Positions 43,724 to 53,207 of a DNA stretch of 64,000 nucleotides are shown piece after piece; the stretch's first letter is position 1; the number at the start of each line of letters is the position of its first letter. The stretch spans positions 48,154-112,153 of the forward strand of contig NZ_PDUD01000003.1 of the NCBI RefSeq assembly GCF_002646595.1. Reading direction: 5' to 3'. The translations under genes and the position numbers were made by a program. This DNA is from Flavilitoribacter nigricans DSM 23189 = NBRC 102662. Lineage in GTDB: Bacteria > Bacteroidota > Bacteroidia > Chitinophagales > Saprospiraceae. Under the pieces are notes generated by a model. That model was not told where the DNA came from. It did no database searches and was given only the letters and a program-made list of their open reading frames with translations.

Positions 43724-44563
43724 TTATTCAACACTCGATCGATGGGCCTGCAATACCTTTTTGCTGTCCCCGTCCTGATGCACCAGGGCAACGATCTCAC
43801 AATTTTCCGCCCGCCAGGCTTCCGGGAGCACGATCGTGAATCGCCGGTTCAGCATCGTACCCGCCCGGATGGTTTCGGTTAGGCGGTCTCCCCGTACATC
43901 GGTGAGCACTTCGCGCAGTACGTGCAGGTGCTCGTAATTACCGACCTTACCTTCCGGCGTGAGCTGGAAATCCTCGATCCCGTTCTCGGTAATATAGACA
44001 CTCAGTCGTACATCTTCTGCAGCAATATCCGCTTCAAAATATAGGTCTACGTTTACAAGAAGTAATCGATCCGTGACTGCAAAATCCTTGCGGATATCGA
44101 TCTTCACCGTCGGCGCTTCCAGCAATTCCTCAGCGATGCGGCCGGCCCAGGATCTCTGGGTAAGCTGGAGGTTATCCTCACCGGGAAACTGCTTGCGATT
44201 GATCACCGCGGTAGGAAAACCCAGCGGCTGCCCCAGGTACTCCAGAATGCCGTAGCCCGCCTGCGTCTGCAGATCGTACCGGCTTTCCGGGTAGGGCTCG
44301 GCAAAAAAACCGGCGTGGATATTCACCGGCACCAGTTGCGGCCCGTAGATATCCAGCAACACCTGGATTGCATCACTTCCCGCCGGACAGTTGACGCAAC
44401 GTACCCCGGAAAATTCCTCGATCAGTACCTGCCGTTTTTGCTCGCTTACCGGCGTTTCTATGGGCGTTTCGCCGTCCTTGGCGGGCCGGATCTCCGGAGG
44501 TATTTCCTCACAGGCGATCAGTATCAATAAGATCACGATCAGAAGAAAGGGATGATGTTTCAT
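43724..44563 (-). CDS. Omp28-related lipoprotein with thioredoxin-like CxxC
   Basis: 279 residues. Lipoprotein signal (LLIVILLILIAC). The Omp28 region starts RQVLIEEFSGVRCVNCPAGSDAIQVLLDIYG, where CVNC occupies the active-site position of a thioredoxin-like fold, and continues YLGQPLGFPTAVINRK. A beta-rich C-terminal half follows. Outer-membrane attachment is expected. It is 29 bp downstream of the DUF6029 barrel gene on the same strand, and the TlpA gene faces away upstream: together these form an Omp28-DUF6029-TlpA group often found in Bacteroidota. Confidence 0.85.
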   Translation of the reverse strand: MKHHPFLLIVILLILIACEEIPPEIRPAKDGETPIETPVSEQKRQVLIEEFSGVRCVNCPAGSDAIQVLLDIYGPQLVPVNIHAGFFAEPYPESRYDLQTQAGYGILEYLGQPLGFPTAVINRKQFPGEDNLQLTQRSWAGRIAEELLEAPTVKIDIRKDFAVTDRLLLVNVDLYFEADIAAEDVRLSVYITENGIEDFQLTPEGKVGNYEHLHVLREVLTDVRGDRLTETIRAGTMLNRRFTIVLPEAWRAENCEIVALVHQDGDSKKVLQAHRSSVE

Positions 44564-44592
44564 CTCGATTTTTTTTGGTCATTTGGCTTTTC

Positions 44593-46299
44593 CTAGAAAT
44601 TGGTCGTCACCGAGAAACGAAGACCGCTGAAGGCCGGTTCCAGGCGGCAAATACCACCGGTACAGACCACGCCTTCCACCTGCTTAATGTAACTCAGGGA
44701 AAAGCGATTGGCGCGCAGGGTGTAATACACATCCAGCCGGGGATAGTGCAGCCCTTTTTTCTTCCCGTCCAGTTCCGGTGAATTGCGTCCCGGCGCCAGA
44801 TTATACATATCCGACACGGCAAATACCCAACGCGGAGCGAGGCTCAGCTCTACCAGTCCGAACAGCCAGTTGCCGTAGTCCTGGCGACTGTTTACTGCGG
44901 CATCATCCCCCACCAGCATGGCCTGCAGCTCCAACCGGATGGATTTCCGCCGGGTAAATTTGTACAGGAAATCAAGGTAGGGGGTTTTGGTCTGTAGCAA
45001 AGGTACCCCGGGTTTCACTTCGTATCGTTCCTGGTTGTAGGTCTGAAACTGCAGGCCGGCCGTCAGGGTCCATAGCTTTTTATGCTTGTAGATCACTTCC
45101 GAATACCATTCCCGGTAGAGTTTTCCTCCCTGCAGATCATCAATATGGGAGCGGTTCAGGTAAAAACTCCAGTTGCGGTCGGGAGTTGTATACCGGGCAT
45201 CCAGTTGCCAGGCCCATTCGCCCAACTCCTGGGTAGCCGCATTGTAGCGGGAGGTTAGTCGATAGGTATTCACCCGCGTCATTGGCGGCAGGAATCCCAC
45301 CAGCCCCCGGTTGAGCTGTGCCTGGGGCCGGATACGAAAACTGAAGTTCTCCGTCCTTTTCGCTTCGATACTGATCCCCAGTCCGGAAGCGGCGTAACTC
45401 AGGCTGCTATACAGCACCGAGCCGGGCGCCAGGAAATATTTATCCCCGATCACCACGGTCGAATCCCGCTCGAACCGCCCGAAGGGATCGTTCAGATTAT
45501 CTTTGGTCTTGTAGGCCGCTTCTGCGTACCAGGTGATGGGGCCGGCGCTCAGCGTATTGTACAGGCTGAAGGCATAGGTATTGTACTTCGGAGTGAAGGT
45601 GTCCCTTTCCGTATACGTATTCAGGGTAGCGACGAGGCTATTCATACTGGCATCATCCAGGGTGCGGTTGACGATCCCCAGTCCGGGAGCGATGCTCCAG
45701 CGGGAGGTGCTGTCTCCCAGGAGTAAAAATCCTTCGATATTCAGGCCTTTCAAGATGGAATCATAGCGGTCGAACTGTTGCTTTTGCTGACCGGTAAAAG
45801 CTTTTACCTGCCAGTTTTCGCTGAGATCATAGGTTAGTCGCCCGCCTACCAGCGCATTGTCGATCAGGAGCGGTCGCTCTTCGAAGGCCCGGAAAATGAT
45901 ACCGCTACCGATTTGATCATAAATGTATCCGACCTGCAGTCCCAGTTTGTCGATCTGTTTGCGAATATACCACGCGCCAATGCCCTGGGCGGTGTAGGAA
46001 TCGGTCGGATTGAGCAGATTGGAATTATTGAACAGATCGTAGCGCAGGCCGAAATCAAAGCCCCAATTCTGATAATTCAGGTTGAGCCAGGCCTCAGCTC
46101 CGTACTTCTGCCGGTCGTACTGCGGGGTATTGGCCGCACCGATCAGCGAATCCCGGATAAAAAAATTGGCATTCGCCTGAAAGCTGCCGGTGAGCTGTCC
46201 TCCCCCACCTTTCTGGGCAGACACAGAAATTGCACATACCCAAAAAATTAGGCCATACAGGATTTTCCGGACTACTGAATTTAGTGTAATTTTGTACAT
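44593..46299 (-). CDS. DUF6029-like outer-membrane beta-barrel protein
   Basis: 568 residues. Signal peptide (ILYGLIFWVCAISVSAQ), then GSFQANANFFIRDSLIGA and roughly twenty amphipathic strands (GFDFGLRYDLFNN, LGLQVGYIYDQIGSG, WFLNRS-type turns), ending with an aromatic C-terminal residue (FSGLRFSVTTNF), as outer-membrane barrels do. The FFIRD-Y region and GSGIIFRAFEERPL match the DUF6029 family, whose function is unknown. First gene of a two-gene unit with the Omp28-type lipoprotein. Confidence 0.78.
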   Translation of the reverse strand: MYKITLNSVVRKILYGLIFWVCAISVSAQKGGGGQLTGSFQANANFFIRDSLIGAANTPQYDRQKYGAEAWLNLNYQNWGFDFGLRYDLFNNSNLLNPTDSYTAQGIGAWYIRKQIDKLGLQVGYIYDQIGSGIIFRAFEERPLLIDNALVGGRLTYDLSENWQVKAFTGQQKQQFDRYDSILKGLNIEGFLLLGDSTSRWSIAPGLGIVNRTLDDASMNSLVATLNTYTERDTFTPKYNTYAFSLYNTLSAGPITWYAEAAYKTKDNLNDPFGRFERDSTVVIGDKYFLAPGSVLYSSLSYAASGLGISIEAKRTENFSFRIRPQAQLNRGLVGFLPPMTRVNTYRLTSRYNAATQELGEWAWQLDARYTTPDRNWSFYLNRSHIDDLQGGKLYREWYSEVIYKHKKLWTLTAGLQFQTYNQERYEVKPGVPLLQTKTPYLDFLYKFTRRKSIRLELQAMLVGDDAAVNSRQDYGNWLFGLVELSLAPRWVFAVSDMYNLAPGRNSPELDGKKKGLHYPRLDVYYTLRANRFSLSYIKQVEGVVCTGGICRLEPAFSGLRFSVTTNF

Positions 46300-46549
46300 C
46301 TCTCCAAGTGTAACTTAATCCATGGTATATACGTAAAAGAGAAGACCGGAGTTGCGATCCATATTCGCAGAAAAAATCCAGGTATAACCTCCAATCACCA
46401 TCTTCTTTCCCAAGCGCCTAAACTACTTAAAATTGACCCCATAACAGACTAAAGCATACGCTATTAGTCGTTAATAAATGCGCGCACCAAAATCCTTATT
46501 CTAAATTTTCATTCATTAACAATCAAAATCCAATTAAAACACAATTACT

Positions 46550-47047
46550 ATGAAAGTCCTCAATGTATTGGCGGTCTTCTTTTTCGTACTGTTGAGTGCG
46601 CCTGGTTTCAGTCAGAATACGCTCCCTTCCACCAATCTAAAAACGCTGGATGGCAAGAATGTAGACCTGATCAGTTTTGCGGATAACGGCAAAACGACCA
46701 TTATCAGCATGTGGGCCACCTGGTGTGCTCCCTGCAAAAAAGAACTCGATGCAATTGCCGAAGTCTACGAAGAATGGCAAAGCAAATATAATGTCGAATT
46801 GGTGGCCATTACCATCGATACCCAGCGCCAGCTGGCCAAAGTAAAACCAATGGTGGAAAGCAAAGGCTGGAAATTCACGATTCTTTCCGATGCCAACAAT
46901 CAGTTGCGCAATTCCATGGGCGTAGTCAGTATTCCGCAAACATTTGTCGTCAGTAGCAGTGGAGAAATTGTTTTCTCGCATACCGGCTACTCTCCGGGAG
47001 ATGAGTTCGAACTGGAGGAACAACTGAAGCTCCTGGTTAACGAATAA
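46550..47047 (+). CDS. TlpA-family thioredoxin-like protein, exported
   Basis: 165 residues. Signal peptide (VLAVFFFVLLSAPGFSQ), then a thioredoxin fold with ISMWATWCAPCKKELDAI (CxxC = CAPC near residue 66), VVAITIDTQRQLAKVK and SIPQTFVVSSSGEIVFSHTGY, with the cis-Pro in IPQT. It would reduce or isomerise disulfides in the periplasm, plausibly serving Omp28-like proteins encoded opposite. 42 bp ahead of the EEP-family gene and perhaps cotranscribed. Confidence 0.88.
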   Translation: MKVLNVLAVFFFVLLSAPGFSQNTLPSTNLKTLDGKNVDLISFADNGKTTIISMWATWCAPCKKELDAIAEVYEEWQSKYNVELVAITIDTQRQLAKVKPMVESKGWKFTILSDANNQLRNSMGVVSIPQTFVVSSSGEIVFSHTGYSPGDEFELEEQLKLLVNE

Positions 47048-47089
47048 ACTCCGTACCGGAACGCGAAAAACCAACTACAACAACGATAC

Positions 47090-47977
47090 ATGAATTTTAG
47101 AGCTGCACTGAAGAAGGTAATGATCATTCTTTGCCTCTTTGCCACTTACACCGTTTTGCCGGCCCAGAACGACTATTTCCAGGTGATGACCTTTAATATC
47201 CGTTACCCGAACCCGGGTGATGGATTCAATTACTGGCCCAACCGCAAAGATATAGCGGCCAGTATGATCCGCTACCACGAAGCCGATCTGATCGGTGTAC
47301 AGGAAGCCTTTCGGTCTCAACTGAACGACCTCATGGAACTGCTTCCCGGCTACCAATGGTACGGGGTTTGCCGAACGGACGGTTCGACTGATCCCGATCC
47401 GGACGGTGAATTTTCGGCGATCATCTACCGTACGGACCGCTTCGAGCTGCTGGAGGGAAATACCTTCTGGTTGTCCGAAACGCCGGATAAAGTAGGCGTA
47501 GCCGGATGGGACGCCGCCCTGCCGCGAATTGTAAGCTGGGCAAAACTGCGGGACAAAAACACGGAAAAAACGTTCTACTATTTCAATACCCACTTCGACC
47601 ACCGCGGACAGCAGGCCCGGCGGCAAAGTGCCGCGCTTATTCGCAAAAAGATCAAAGAGATTGCCGGGTCGGCACCGGTAGTGCTTACCGGCGATTTCAA
47701 TACCACCCCAACGGATCCGCCTTACGGCGAACTGACCGGTGACCATCATCCGGATCACCTGCTGGACGCGCTTTACCAGTCCGTTCAACCGCACCATGGC
47801 CCCATCAGTACGTGGACCAATGCATTCCAGTTCCCCGGTGTGCCGGACCGGCGCATCGATTACATTTTCATTAAGAACAACGTAAGGGTCCTGAAACACG
47901 CCACCCTTTCGGATTCATGGAGTGGCCGTCTCCCTTCGGATCACCTGCCGGTGATCGCCCGCCTGGAAATTGAATAA
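47090..47977 (+). CDS. Exported endonuclease/exonuclease/phosphatase-family hydrolase
   Basis: 295 residues. Signal peptide (VMIILCLFATYTVLPAQ). Catalytic landmarks: VMTFNIRYPN, DLIGVQEAFRSQLNDL (metal Glu), FNTHFDHRGQQAR, VVLTGDFNTTP (Asp/Asn) and LPSDHLPVIARLEI (catalytic His near the end). This is the EEP fold of sphingomyelinase/inositol phosphatase/deoxyribonuclease types. The secreted form commonly cleaves phosphodiesters or phospholipids; the specific substrate is not deducible. Confidence 0.88.
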   Translation: MNFRAALKKVMIILCLFATYTVLPAQNDYFQVMTFNIRYPNPGDGFNYWPNRKDIAASMIRYHEADLIGVQEAFRSQLNDLMELLPGYQWYGVCRTDGSTDPDPDGEFSAIIYRTDRFELLEGNTFWLSETPDKVGVAGWDAALPRIVSWAKLRDKNTEKTFYYFNTHFDHRGQQARRQSAALIRKKIKEIAGSAPVVLTGDFNTTPTDPPYGELTGDHHPDHLLDALYQSVQPHHGPISTWTNAFQFPGVPDRRIDYIFIKNNVRVLKHATLSDSWSGRLPSDHLPVIARLEIE

Positions 47978-48005
47978 TCTGGCGCGGCCTGTATCCAACC
48001 ATAGC

Positions 48006-48065
48006 CGGGAGTGTGAAAAACCGGCCAATTGTCGGATTCGACGATCGGGGTTTTCCACACTCCCG
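48006..48065. terminator. Large hairpin between convergent genes
   Basis: CGGGAGTGTG-AAAACCG (48006-48023) pairs with CGGGGTTTTCCACACTCCCG (48046-48065) with minor bulges. Bidirectional terminator candidate between the EEP and oxoamine-synthase genes. Confidence 0.65.
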
Positions 48066-48085
48066 TTGCTATTGGTGCTTCAGGA

Positions 48086-49348
48086 TCAGGCTATTTCCTG
48101 TTTTGGTAATTTAAAATATCGGTGTATCCGCTCAATGCTGGTGCGGTGTTTGGTCAGAATGCGCGGCAACAGCCGGGCCAAGGTTTGCAGCATCGCTTCG
48201 ATGTCACTTTCGCTGTGCCGAAGGGTGATCGTAGCCCGGAGACCGGTATTGTTCATAGACACGGCCGGATACAGTGCCAGTCCCAGGTAATGGCCCTTGC
48301 TCATCATCGCTTTACAGAGATCAAATCCGACTTCCGGTTTTCCAACCCCGATATAAAAAATAGGGGTATCGTTTTCGGCGATCAATGGCAATTTAAGTCC
48401 GTTGGCCACTTCGTTAAAGAACCGGATCCGGGCCTGTAATCCGGCCTGTAACTGGTAGATCTCGTCGCTGAGGTGAATATCCGCCGCAGCGAGGATACTG
48501 CCCAGAGCAGGAGGTGCAATGGGCCCCGTAAAGATGACGGTGTTACCTCCGTAAATGATCCTTTGCCGAATCGCTTCATCCGGACAGACGAGCACACCTC
48601 CGTCCGCTCCGAATCCCTTATTCAGCGAAGTGAGCAGGAAAAGCCGGGGATGATAGTTCATTCGGGAAAGTAACCTCCCACGACCGTTTTTTCCGGCCCA
48701 GCTCATGCCGTGGGCATCGTCCGCGTAGAGATGCAATTGCTCGTAGCGGTCCAGGAGTTTCATCAGGCCTTCCAGGGGGGCATCGTCCCCGAACATGGAA
48801 AACACTCCATCGATCATGTACCAGATGTGCTTTTTGCGTTTACTAAGTTCATTGATCTTGTCCTCCAGCTGGTCCAGCCGGCTGTGCCGTATCGTGATGG
48901 TCTCGATGCCTTGGGCGCGCATGGATTCGGCCGCCATTCGGATGGTTGCGTGCACCTGCTGGTCCAGCAGGATCGCATCGTCCGGGCCCATCAGAAGCGG
49001 CATGACGGCAAAGTGACCAAGCGTGGTTTTGGGCACGATGACTACGGGTTGTTCAAAGATAGCGCTGACTTTTTGTTCAGCTTTTTCCAGTAGATCTAAA
49101 TGAAGAAAAGTTCGGGAGGAGGAGCAAAAGGTGCCGTTCCGCAGTAATTGTTCAATGGCAGCTTGTTTTAATCTCACATCATGATTGAGCCCTAAATAAT
49201 TACAAAATGCGAAAGAGGTCAGAGATTTTCCGTCGATCACCATTTTGGGGTCTTCGACGTGCGCATTACTCAGAGAAAGATTGATCAGACCACTCATAGT
49301 GGCCTTCTTCACCACGCGGTCTATTGCGTGGTCCGTGTTGTTGGTCAT
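48086..49348 (-). CDS. PLP-dependent alpha-oxoamine synthase-family acyltransferase, divergent
   Basis: 420 residues of the AONS/KBL/serine palmitoyltransferase fold: FAFCNYLGLNHDVRLK, CSSSRTFLHLDLLEKAEQKV, YADDAHGMSWAGKNGRG (PLP Asp) and LTSLNKGFGADGGVL, where K (near residue 244) is the PLP lysine. The usual loop is TxxKAxGxxGG, so NKGFGADGG is divergent. Such enzymes condense an amino acid with an acyl-CoA or acyl-ACP. Candidates are sphingolipid, sulfonolipid or a signal; bio genes are absent. Divergent from a TetR regulator across 781 bp. Confidence 0.8.
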   Translation of the reverse strand: MTNNTDHAIDRVVKKATMSGLINLSLSNAHVEDPKMVIDGKSLTSFAFCNYLGLNHDVRLKQAAIEQLLRNGTFCSSSRTFLHLDLLEKAEQKVSAIFEQPVVIVPKTTLGHFAVMPLLMGPDDAILLDQQVHATIRMAAESMRAQGIETITIRHSRLDQLEDKINELSKRKKHIWYMIDGVFSMFGDDAPLEGLMKLLDRYEQLHLYADDAHGMSWAGKNGRGRLLSRMNYHPRLFLLTSLNKGFGADGGVLVCPDEAIRQRIIYGGNTVIFTGPIAPPALGSILAAADIHLSDEIYQLQAGLQARIRFFNEVANGLKLPLIAENDTPIFYIGVGKPEVGFDLCKAMMSKGHYLGLALYPAVSMNNTGLRATITLRHSESDIEAMLQTLARLLPRILTKHRTSIERIHRYFKLPKQEIA

Positions 49349-49420
49349 ACTATTTGTACTTAAATCGGTTAAAAAAACTCTTTGTTCCCGATTTGTCGGA
49401 ACTCCTTACTTTACAAACTG

Positions 49421-49465
49421 CCTGTCCGTACATCAGATCAAACGAGCGCCCTTCCAACGGACAGG
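49421..49465. repeat. 9-bp perfect inverted repeat
   Basis: CCTGTCCGT (49421-49429) and ACGGACAGG (49457-49465), 27-bp loop, about 75-115 bp upstream of the oxoamine synthase start. Candidate operator. Confidence 0.6.
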
Positions 49466-50038
49466 TATGTGGCTAATTTACTGGTAAAATGCAGGTCGGT
49501 TTCCTACACCCCAGGGATCACCTCTACTATAGTTGGCCGGGGCATTTTCAACGCATCTGCCAACGGAACCTAAGGTAAAGGTGGATCAATGGCATTTATG
49601 ATCCAATTAATAATTCCAGAAACGGTCATTAACAAATTTCACAACAGCGACGGGAGTGAGGTCAGCCCCCTCAATCGCACAGCAGAGCCTTTCGCTCCAC
49701 GAACGGTCAGGGTCCTCACCGGGAAAGGACGGATATGATCAATAAATCTTTAAACTAATGTGTGGAAATGGTAAAATTGCAAGCGAAAAAACCTACCGCA
49801 AAATTCTTTATTTCATTCCTATAATGGTTAGCTTTGGCCTTTCTTTGCGGGACAAAGAGAACCTGTAGATATTGTGCCTTGTTTCTTCAACAAATAAGCA
49901 CAGCAATAGTTGATCATCTATGGATCTCACAGGGTAGGAAAAATCTTCTTCGGGCGAATGCCCGTTTGCGATCCTTTCCATAGTCCTACAGGGCGTAGAG
50001 TAAAACTATCATCACGAATACATTTTCTATTTTTTTGG

Positions 50039-50046
50039 TAACTTTG
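50039..50046 (+). promoter_or_regulatory. -7 element TAACTTTG of the TetR gene
   Basis: Exact consensus 84 bp before the ATG; no clean -33 TTG at standard spacing. Confidence 0.5.
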
Positions 50047-50129
50047 TACTTGCTACAATAGAAGAATTCCAATAATTACCACCCGCGCACAAAACTTTTT
50101 TTTGCAGGGTCGATATTTAAAACAATTTT

Positions 50130-50804
50130 ATGGCGGTTGCGATTCAGATTCGTCCAAACCAAAGGCTATATCTACGCGATCCTCAAGATACTAAATTGGG
50201 TCGTAACATCATCAAGCACGGGATCCTGCTGGTTGATGAAATTGGATTCGAGCAGTTTACCTTCAAAAAACTTGCGGAGAGAATTCAATCTACCGAAGCT
50301 TCTGTATACCGCTATTTCGAAAATAAACACAATCTGCTTACCTATCTGGTAGCCTGGTACTGGGAATGGGTCAGTTTCCAGATCGACTTCCATATCATGA
50401 ATATTTCCGATCCCGAGCAAAAGTTGCGGATCGCTATTCAATCCCTGGTAGAAGCCTCTATGGAAAATCCTGCCGTTGATTTCGTCAACGAGAGTGTGCT
50501 GCACCGCGTAGTGATCGACGAGGGAACCAAGGTATACCGGACCAAACAGGTGGACGAAGAAAATAAGGATGGCTTCTTCATAAAATACAAAGCGCTGGTT
50601 AAGAAGGTAGCGGATCTGATCCTGGAAGTCAATCCCAAATTCCCTTATCCTTTCGCGCTGGCCAGCACGCTTTTTGAAATGGCCAATGACCACGTCTACT
50701 TCGCCCAGCATTTGCCGCAATTGACGGACATCAAGATCAACGGTGAGAATTTATCCGAAGTGCGGGAAATGATCGATTTTATGGTATTCAAGCTGGTTAA
50801 ATAA
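50130..50804 (+). CDS. TetR/AcrR-family transcriptional regulator
   Basis: 224 residues. N-terminal HTH: LGRNIIKHGILLVDEIGFEQFTFKKLAERIQSTEASVYRYFENKHNLLTYLV, the canonical TetR helix-turn-helix (FTFKKLA, ASVYRYFENK). The rest is a ligand-binding helical domain without a recognisable effector signature. Divergent from the oxoamine synthase, so it is the natural candidate regulator of it, and it converges on the caspase gene with 10 bp between stops. Confidence 0.9.
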   Translation: MAVAIQIRPNQRLYLRDPQDTKLGRNIIKHGILLVDEIGFEQFTFKKLAERIQSTEASVYRYFENKHNLLTYLVAWYWEWVSFQIDFHIMNISDPEQKLRIAIQSLVEASMENPAVDFVNESVLHRVVIDEGTKVYRTKQVDEENKDGFFIKYKALVKKVADLILEVNPKFPYPFALASTLFEMANDHVYFAQHLPQLTDIKINGENLSEVREMIDFMVFKLVK

Positions 50805-50813
50805 TTCCCCTGC

Positions 50814-53030
50814 TCACTTTTCGCTCTTCAGGTCCTGCAGTAATTTTTTAAAGGTTCTATTCCCCCGCAGGCTCTCGAAATGCTTATCCTGATCCAGTTT
50901 CTCGGCATCGTCAAATCCCTGCTTTACGGCGAGTTCCAGCTCTTTAAGTGCTGCTTCCTTCCGCCCCATTCTGGCCAGTGTTGCCGCCAGCATGTAGTGG
51001 CCCACATCGCGATCCGGTCTTTTTTCCACGTAGGTTCCGTAGGCCTCCTCAGCTTCCGCCAGGCGGTTGTTATTCAGGTAAAACTCTCCCAGATTCAAAT
51101 AGGTAAGTTCGTAATCAGGGTTTACCGTGAGGGCTTTCTTGAAGTATTGCTCCGCATTATCCCATTTCTCCTGCACGCTGGCAATGTACCCCAGATCGCT
51201 CCAGATCGAAGCATCCGTATCGGCAAGTTTTTCCGCGTATTCCAGGAAGTATTTTTCCGTTTCTGCAAGCTCATCCCGGTGGTAATAGGCCAGGCCGATA
51301 TTGTAATAAGAAGGCGCATATTCCGGATTGAAGCTGACGCCTTTTTTGTAATATTCGATAGCCTTTTCCCAATTCTCCTCGATTTCGTAAGTGTACGCCA
51401 GGTTGTGATAAATGAGGGTAAAAGAGGAATCTAGAGCCAGCGCTTCTTTAGCCATTTCGCGCGCTTCCTCCAATTTGCCCAATTCGGCGTAATTGCCTAC
51501 CAGGTTAGCCATAGGAAGCACCCAGGTCGGTGAATTTTCGTGCGCTTCGTCCAAGTAAGCCGTTGCCATCTTTTCTTCCCCAAGCCGGCGGTACAACAGG
51601 CCAAGCTCATTGAAGGCATAGGCCGCCGAGGAATCCTGTCCGATCACGGCCTGTTGTTTGGCAAGGGCCTCCTGAAACAACGTTTTTTTCTTTTCCTGCT
51701 CCCCTTTCAGTCTCAACTCGAGTCCCTCGAAATACAACTGCCGGGTACGCAGATCTTCGTACATAAAGTGGTCCTTCCCCAAAAGGTCCGCCGCCACCCC
51801 CAGGTATTGGGGATAATAAGTATAGCGATCATCGTGGGACCAACGCTTCAACAGTTCTTCCTGGGGAGTGCTCAGATAAGCATTGATCGCCTGTTGGGCT
51901 TCATCGTGTAAAGCCACGGCAAGCTTACGCTTCATTTCATCCCGGTAGGGACGGAGTATCGTTTCGCCGGCAATTTTTTGGTAAATGGTGTAAGCCGCAC
52001 CTCCTTCCGGGTACAGCAGATGTTTATCTTTTACTGCCTCGTTGAAAGCCAGATATTGCTGCCAGATGAGGGTGTCCGGGTCCGGCCGGCTACCCCCACG
52101 ATTTTTCATGGCTACGGCTTCTTTCATGACGAGTTCACTTTTTTCTTCCTTCAGTCGGGCCAGGCTCTCGTTGTTTACCTTGGCCAGGGCGTGGCCCAGA
52201 TCTCCCACGACCAGCGGGAACTGATTGCCCGCCGTTTCCTGTCCGACCTGGCTTTCCAGGTAATTGCGGATCTCCCGCAGATCAACTTCCGAGTCGCCAC
52301 TGGCATCCGCCAAACCGATCAGTCCTTCGATCAGGTGGTAAGAGAACACACCGCGACCGCCGCCCCAGCGTTCCCCTTCCTGCGACAGCTCATCCTGCTG
52401 ACAGGACAGGATCTTGATCTCATTAGCGTAGGATTCTGCCAGTTTTTCGGCCGTGACGTGGTTTCCGCCAATCGAATTACCGGCCAGTTTTCCCGCCCGA
52501 CAGGCATCGGCCATCAGGATGACTTCCACGTCTTTTTCCGACGAAAGCACCCCGATGATATCCTGCAAAAACAGGATAGGGAATGCCCCTCCGGCCATGT
52601 AGGTGGTATTCGGTGCGTCGTAGGTAAGGAGGAAGCCACGCTGACGCGCCGTCTTTTTTTCGACATCACCGTGACCGGAAAAGTAGATATAGGCACGGTC
52701 TCCGGGCTGGCTTTCTTCCTGTAGCCAGTCCAGCGCCATGGCCAACTGCATTTGCGTAGCCTCTTCATTCAGCAACAGACGTATATTGGAATCGGGCACT
52801 TCACCACCGGCCGACGAACGCAGATAAGCGGCCAGCGCCTCCGCATCCCGGTCCGCATAATCCAGATCGGAAATGTTCTGGTAATCCGAGATCCCCACGA
52901 TCACCGCACGGACCGCACTGGTGCGAAACATAGGATTTCCCTGGGCCGGCAATTGCCCGGCATTACTCCAGCAAATTGCCAAAAACAAGAATAGGAAAAG
53001 TGAATATTTTTTTATCCGCGTACTCAACAT
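50814..53030 (-). CDS. Exported caspase-like (C14) protein with TPR repeats
   Basis: 738 residues from ATG at 53030, chosen so that MLSTRIKKYSLFLFLFLAIC is a proper signal peptide; an ATG 17 codons earlier is possible. Caspase domain: VRAVIVGISDYQNISDLDYADRDAEALAAYL, catalytic His in AYIYFSGHGD (about 119) and Cys in ILMADACRAGKLAG (about 177). A linker leads to seven or so TPR units (about 430 to the end). C14 enzymes cut after basic or acidic residues; YADRDA resembles metacaspases (Arg/Lys). The exported location is unusual and makes it a surface or periplasmic protease. Confidence 0.85.
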   Translation of the reverse strand: MLSTRIKKYSLFLFLFLAICWSNAGQLPAQGNPMFRTSAVRAVIVGISDYQNISDLDYADRDAEALAAYLRSSAGGEVPDSNIRLLLNEEATQMQLAMALDWLQEESQPGDRAYIYFSGHGDVEKKTARQRGFLLTYDAPNTTYMAGGAFPILFLQDIIGVLSSEKDVEVILMADACRAGKLAGNSIGGNHVTAEKLAESYANEIKILSCQQDELSQEGERWGGGRGVFSYHLIEGLIGLADASGDSEVDLREIRNYLESQVGQETAGNQFPLVVGDLGHALAKVNNESLARLKEEKSELVMKEAVAMKNRGGSRPDPDTLIWQQYLAFNEAVKDKHLLYPEGGAAYTIYQKIAGETILRPYRDEMKRKLAVALHDEAQQAINAYLSTPQEELLKRWSHDDRYTYYPQYLGVAADLLGKDHFMYEDLRTRQLYFEGLELRLKGEQEKKKTLFQEALAKQQAVIGQDSSAAYAFNELGLLYRRLGEEKMATAYLDEAHENSPTWVLPMANLVGNYAELGKLEEAREMAKEALALDSSFTLIYHNLAYTYEIEENWEKAIEYYKKGVSFNPEYAPSYYNIGLAYYHRDELAETEKYFLEYAEKLADTDASIWSDLGYIASVQEKWDNAEQYFKKALTVNPDYELTYLNLGEFYLNNNRLAEAEEAYGTYVEKRPDRDVGHYMLAATLARMGRKEAALKELELAVKQGFDDAEKLDQDKHFESLRGNRTFKKLLQDLKSEK

Positions 53031-53207
53031 CTTGCTCGCTTCTAAGAGTTTTAAGGGGGGTAGTATTCTCAAAGTATTCATCGATTAAGCTTTAGCTTCC
53101 CAGTGCTAGACATCCGGCAACCAAATTAACCATATTCCTTTATTTGATCAATACTTGGAAAGATACCCGAATAATGATAATTTCCCTGAACTCAAATCTA
53201 AACGTCA

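Larger units (their letters stand above)
49349..50129. other. Long intergenic region between oxoamine synthase and TetR gene
   Basis: 781 bp, no coding frame accepted. Notable parts: inverted repeat 49421-49465, a GTTCC-CGA/TCG-GAAC dyad near 49383, a possible structured element at 49918-50000 with a CGGGC-GAAT-GCCCG hairpin, and the TetR -7 element at 50039. Unusually long for this gene-dense window. Confidence 0.6.

Noticed and set aside
49382..49573. 63-codon frame in the oxoamine synthase-TetR spacer
   Set aside because: Covers the inverted repeat and has no protein-like features.
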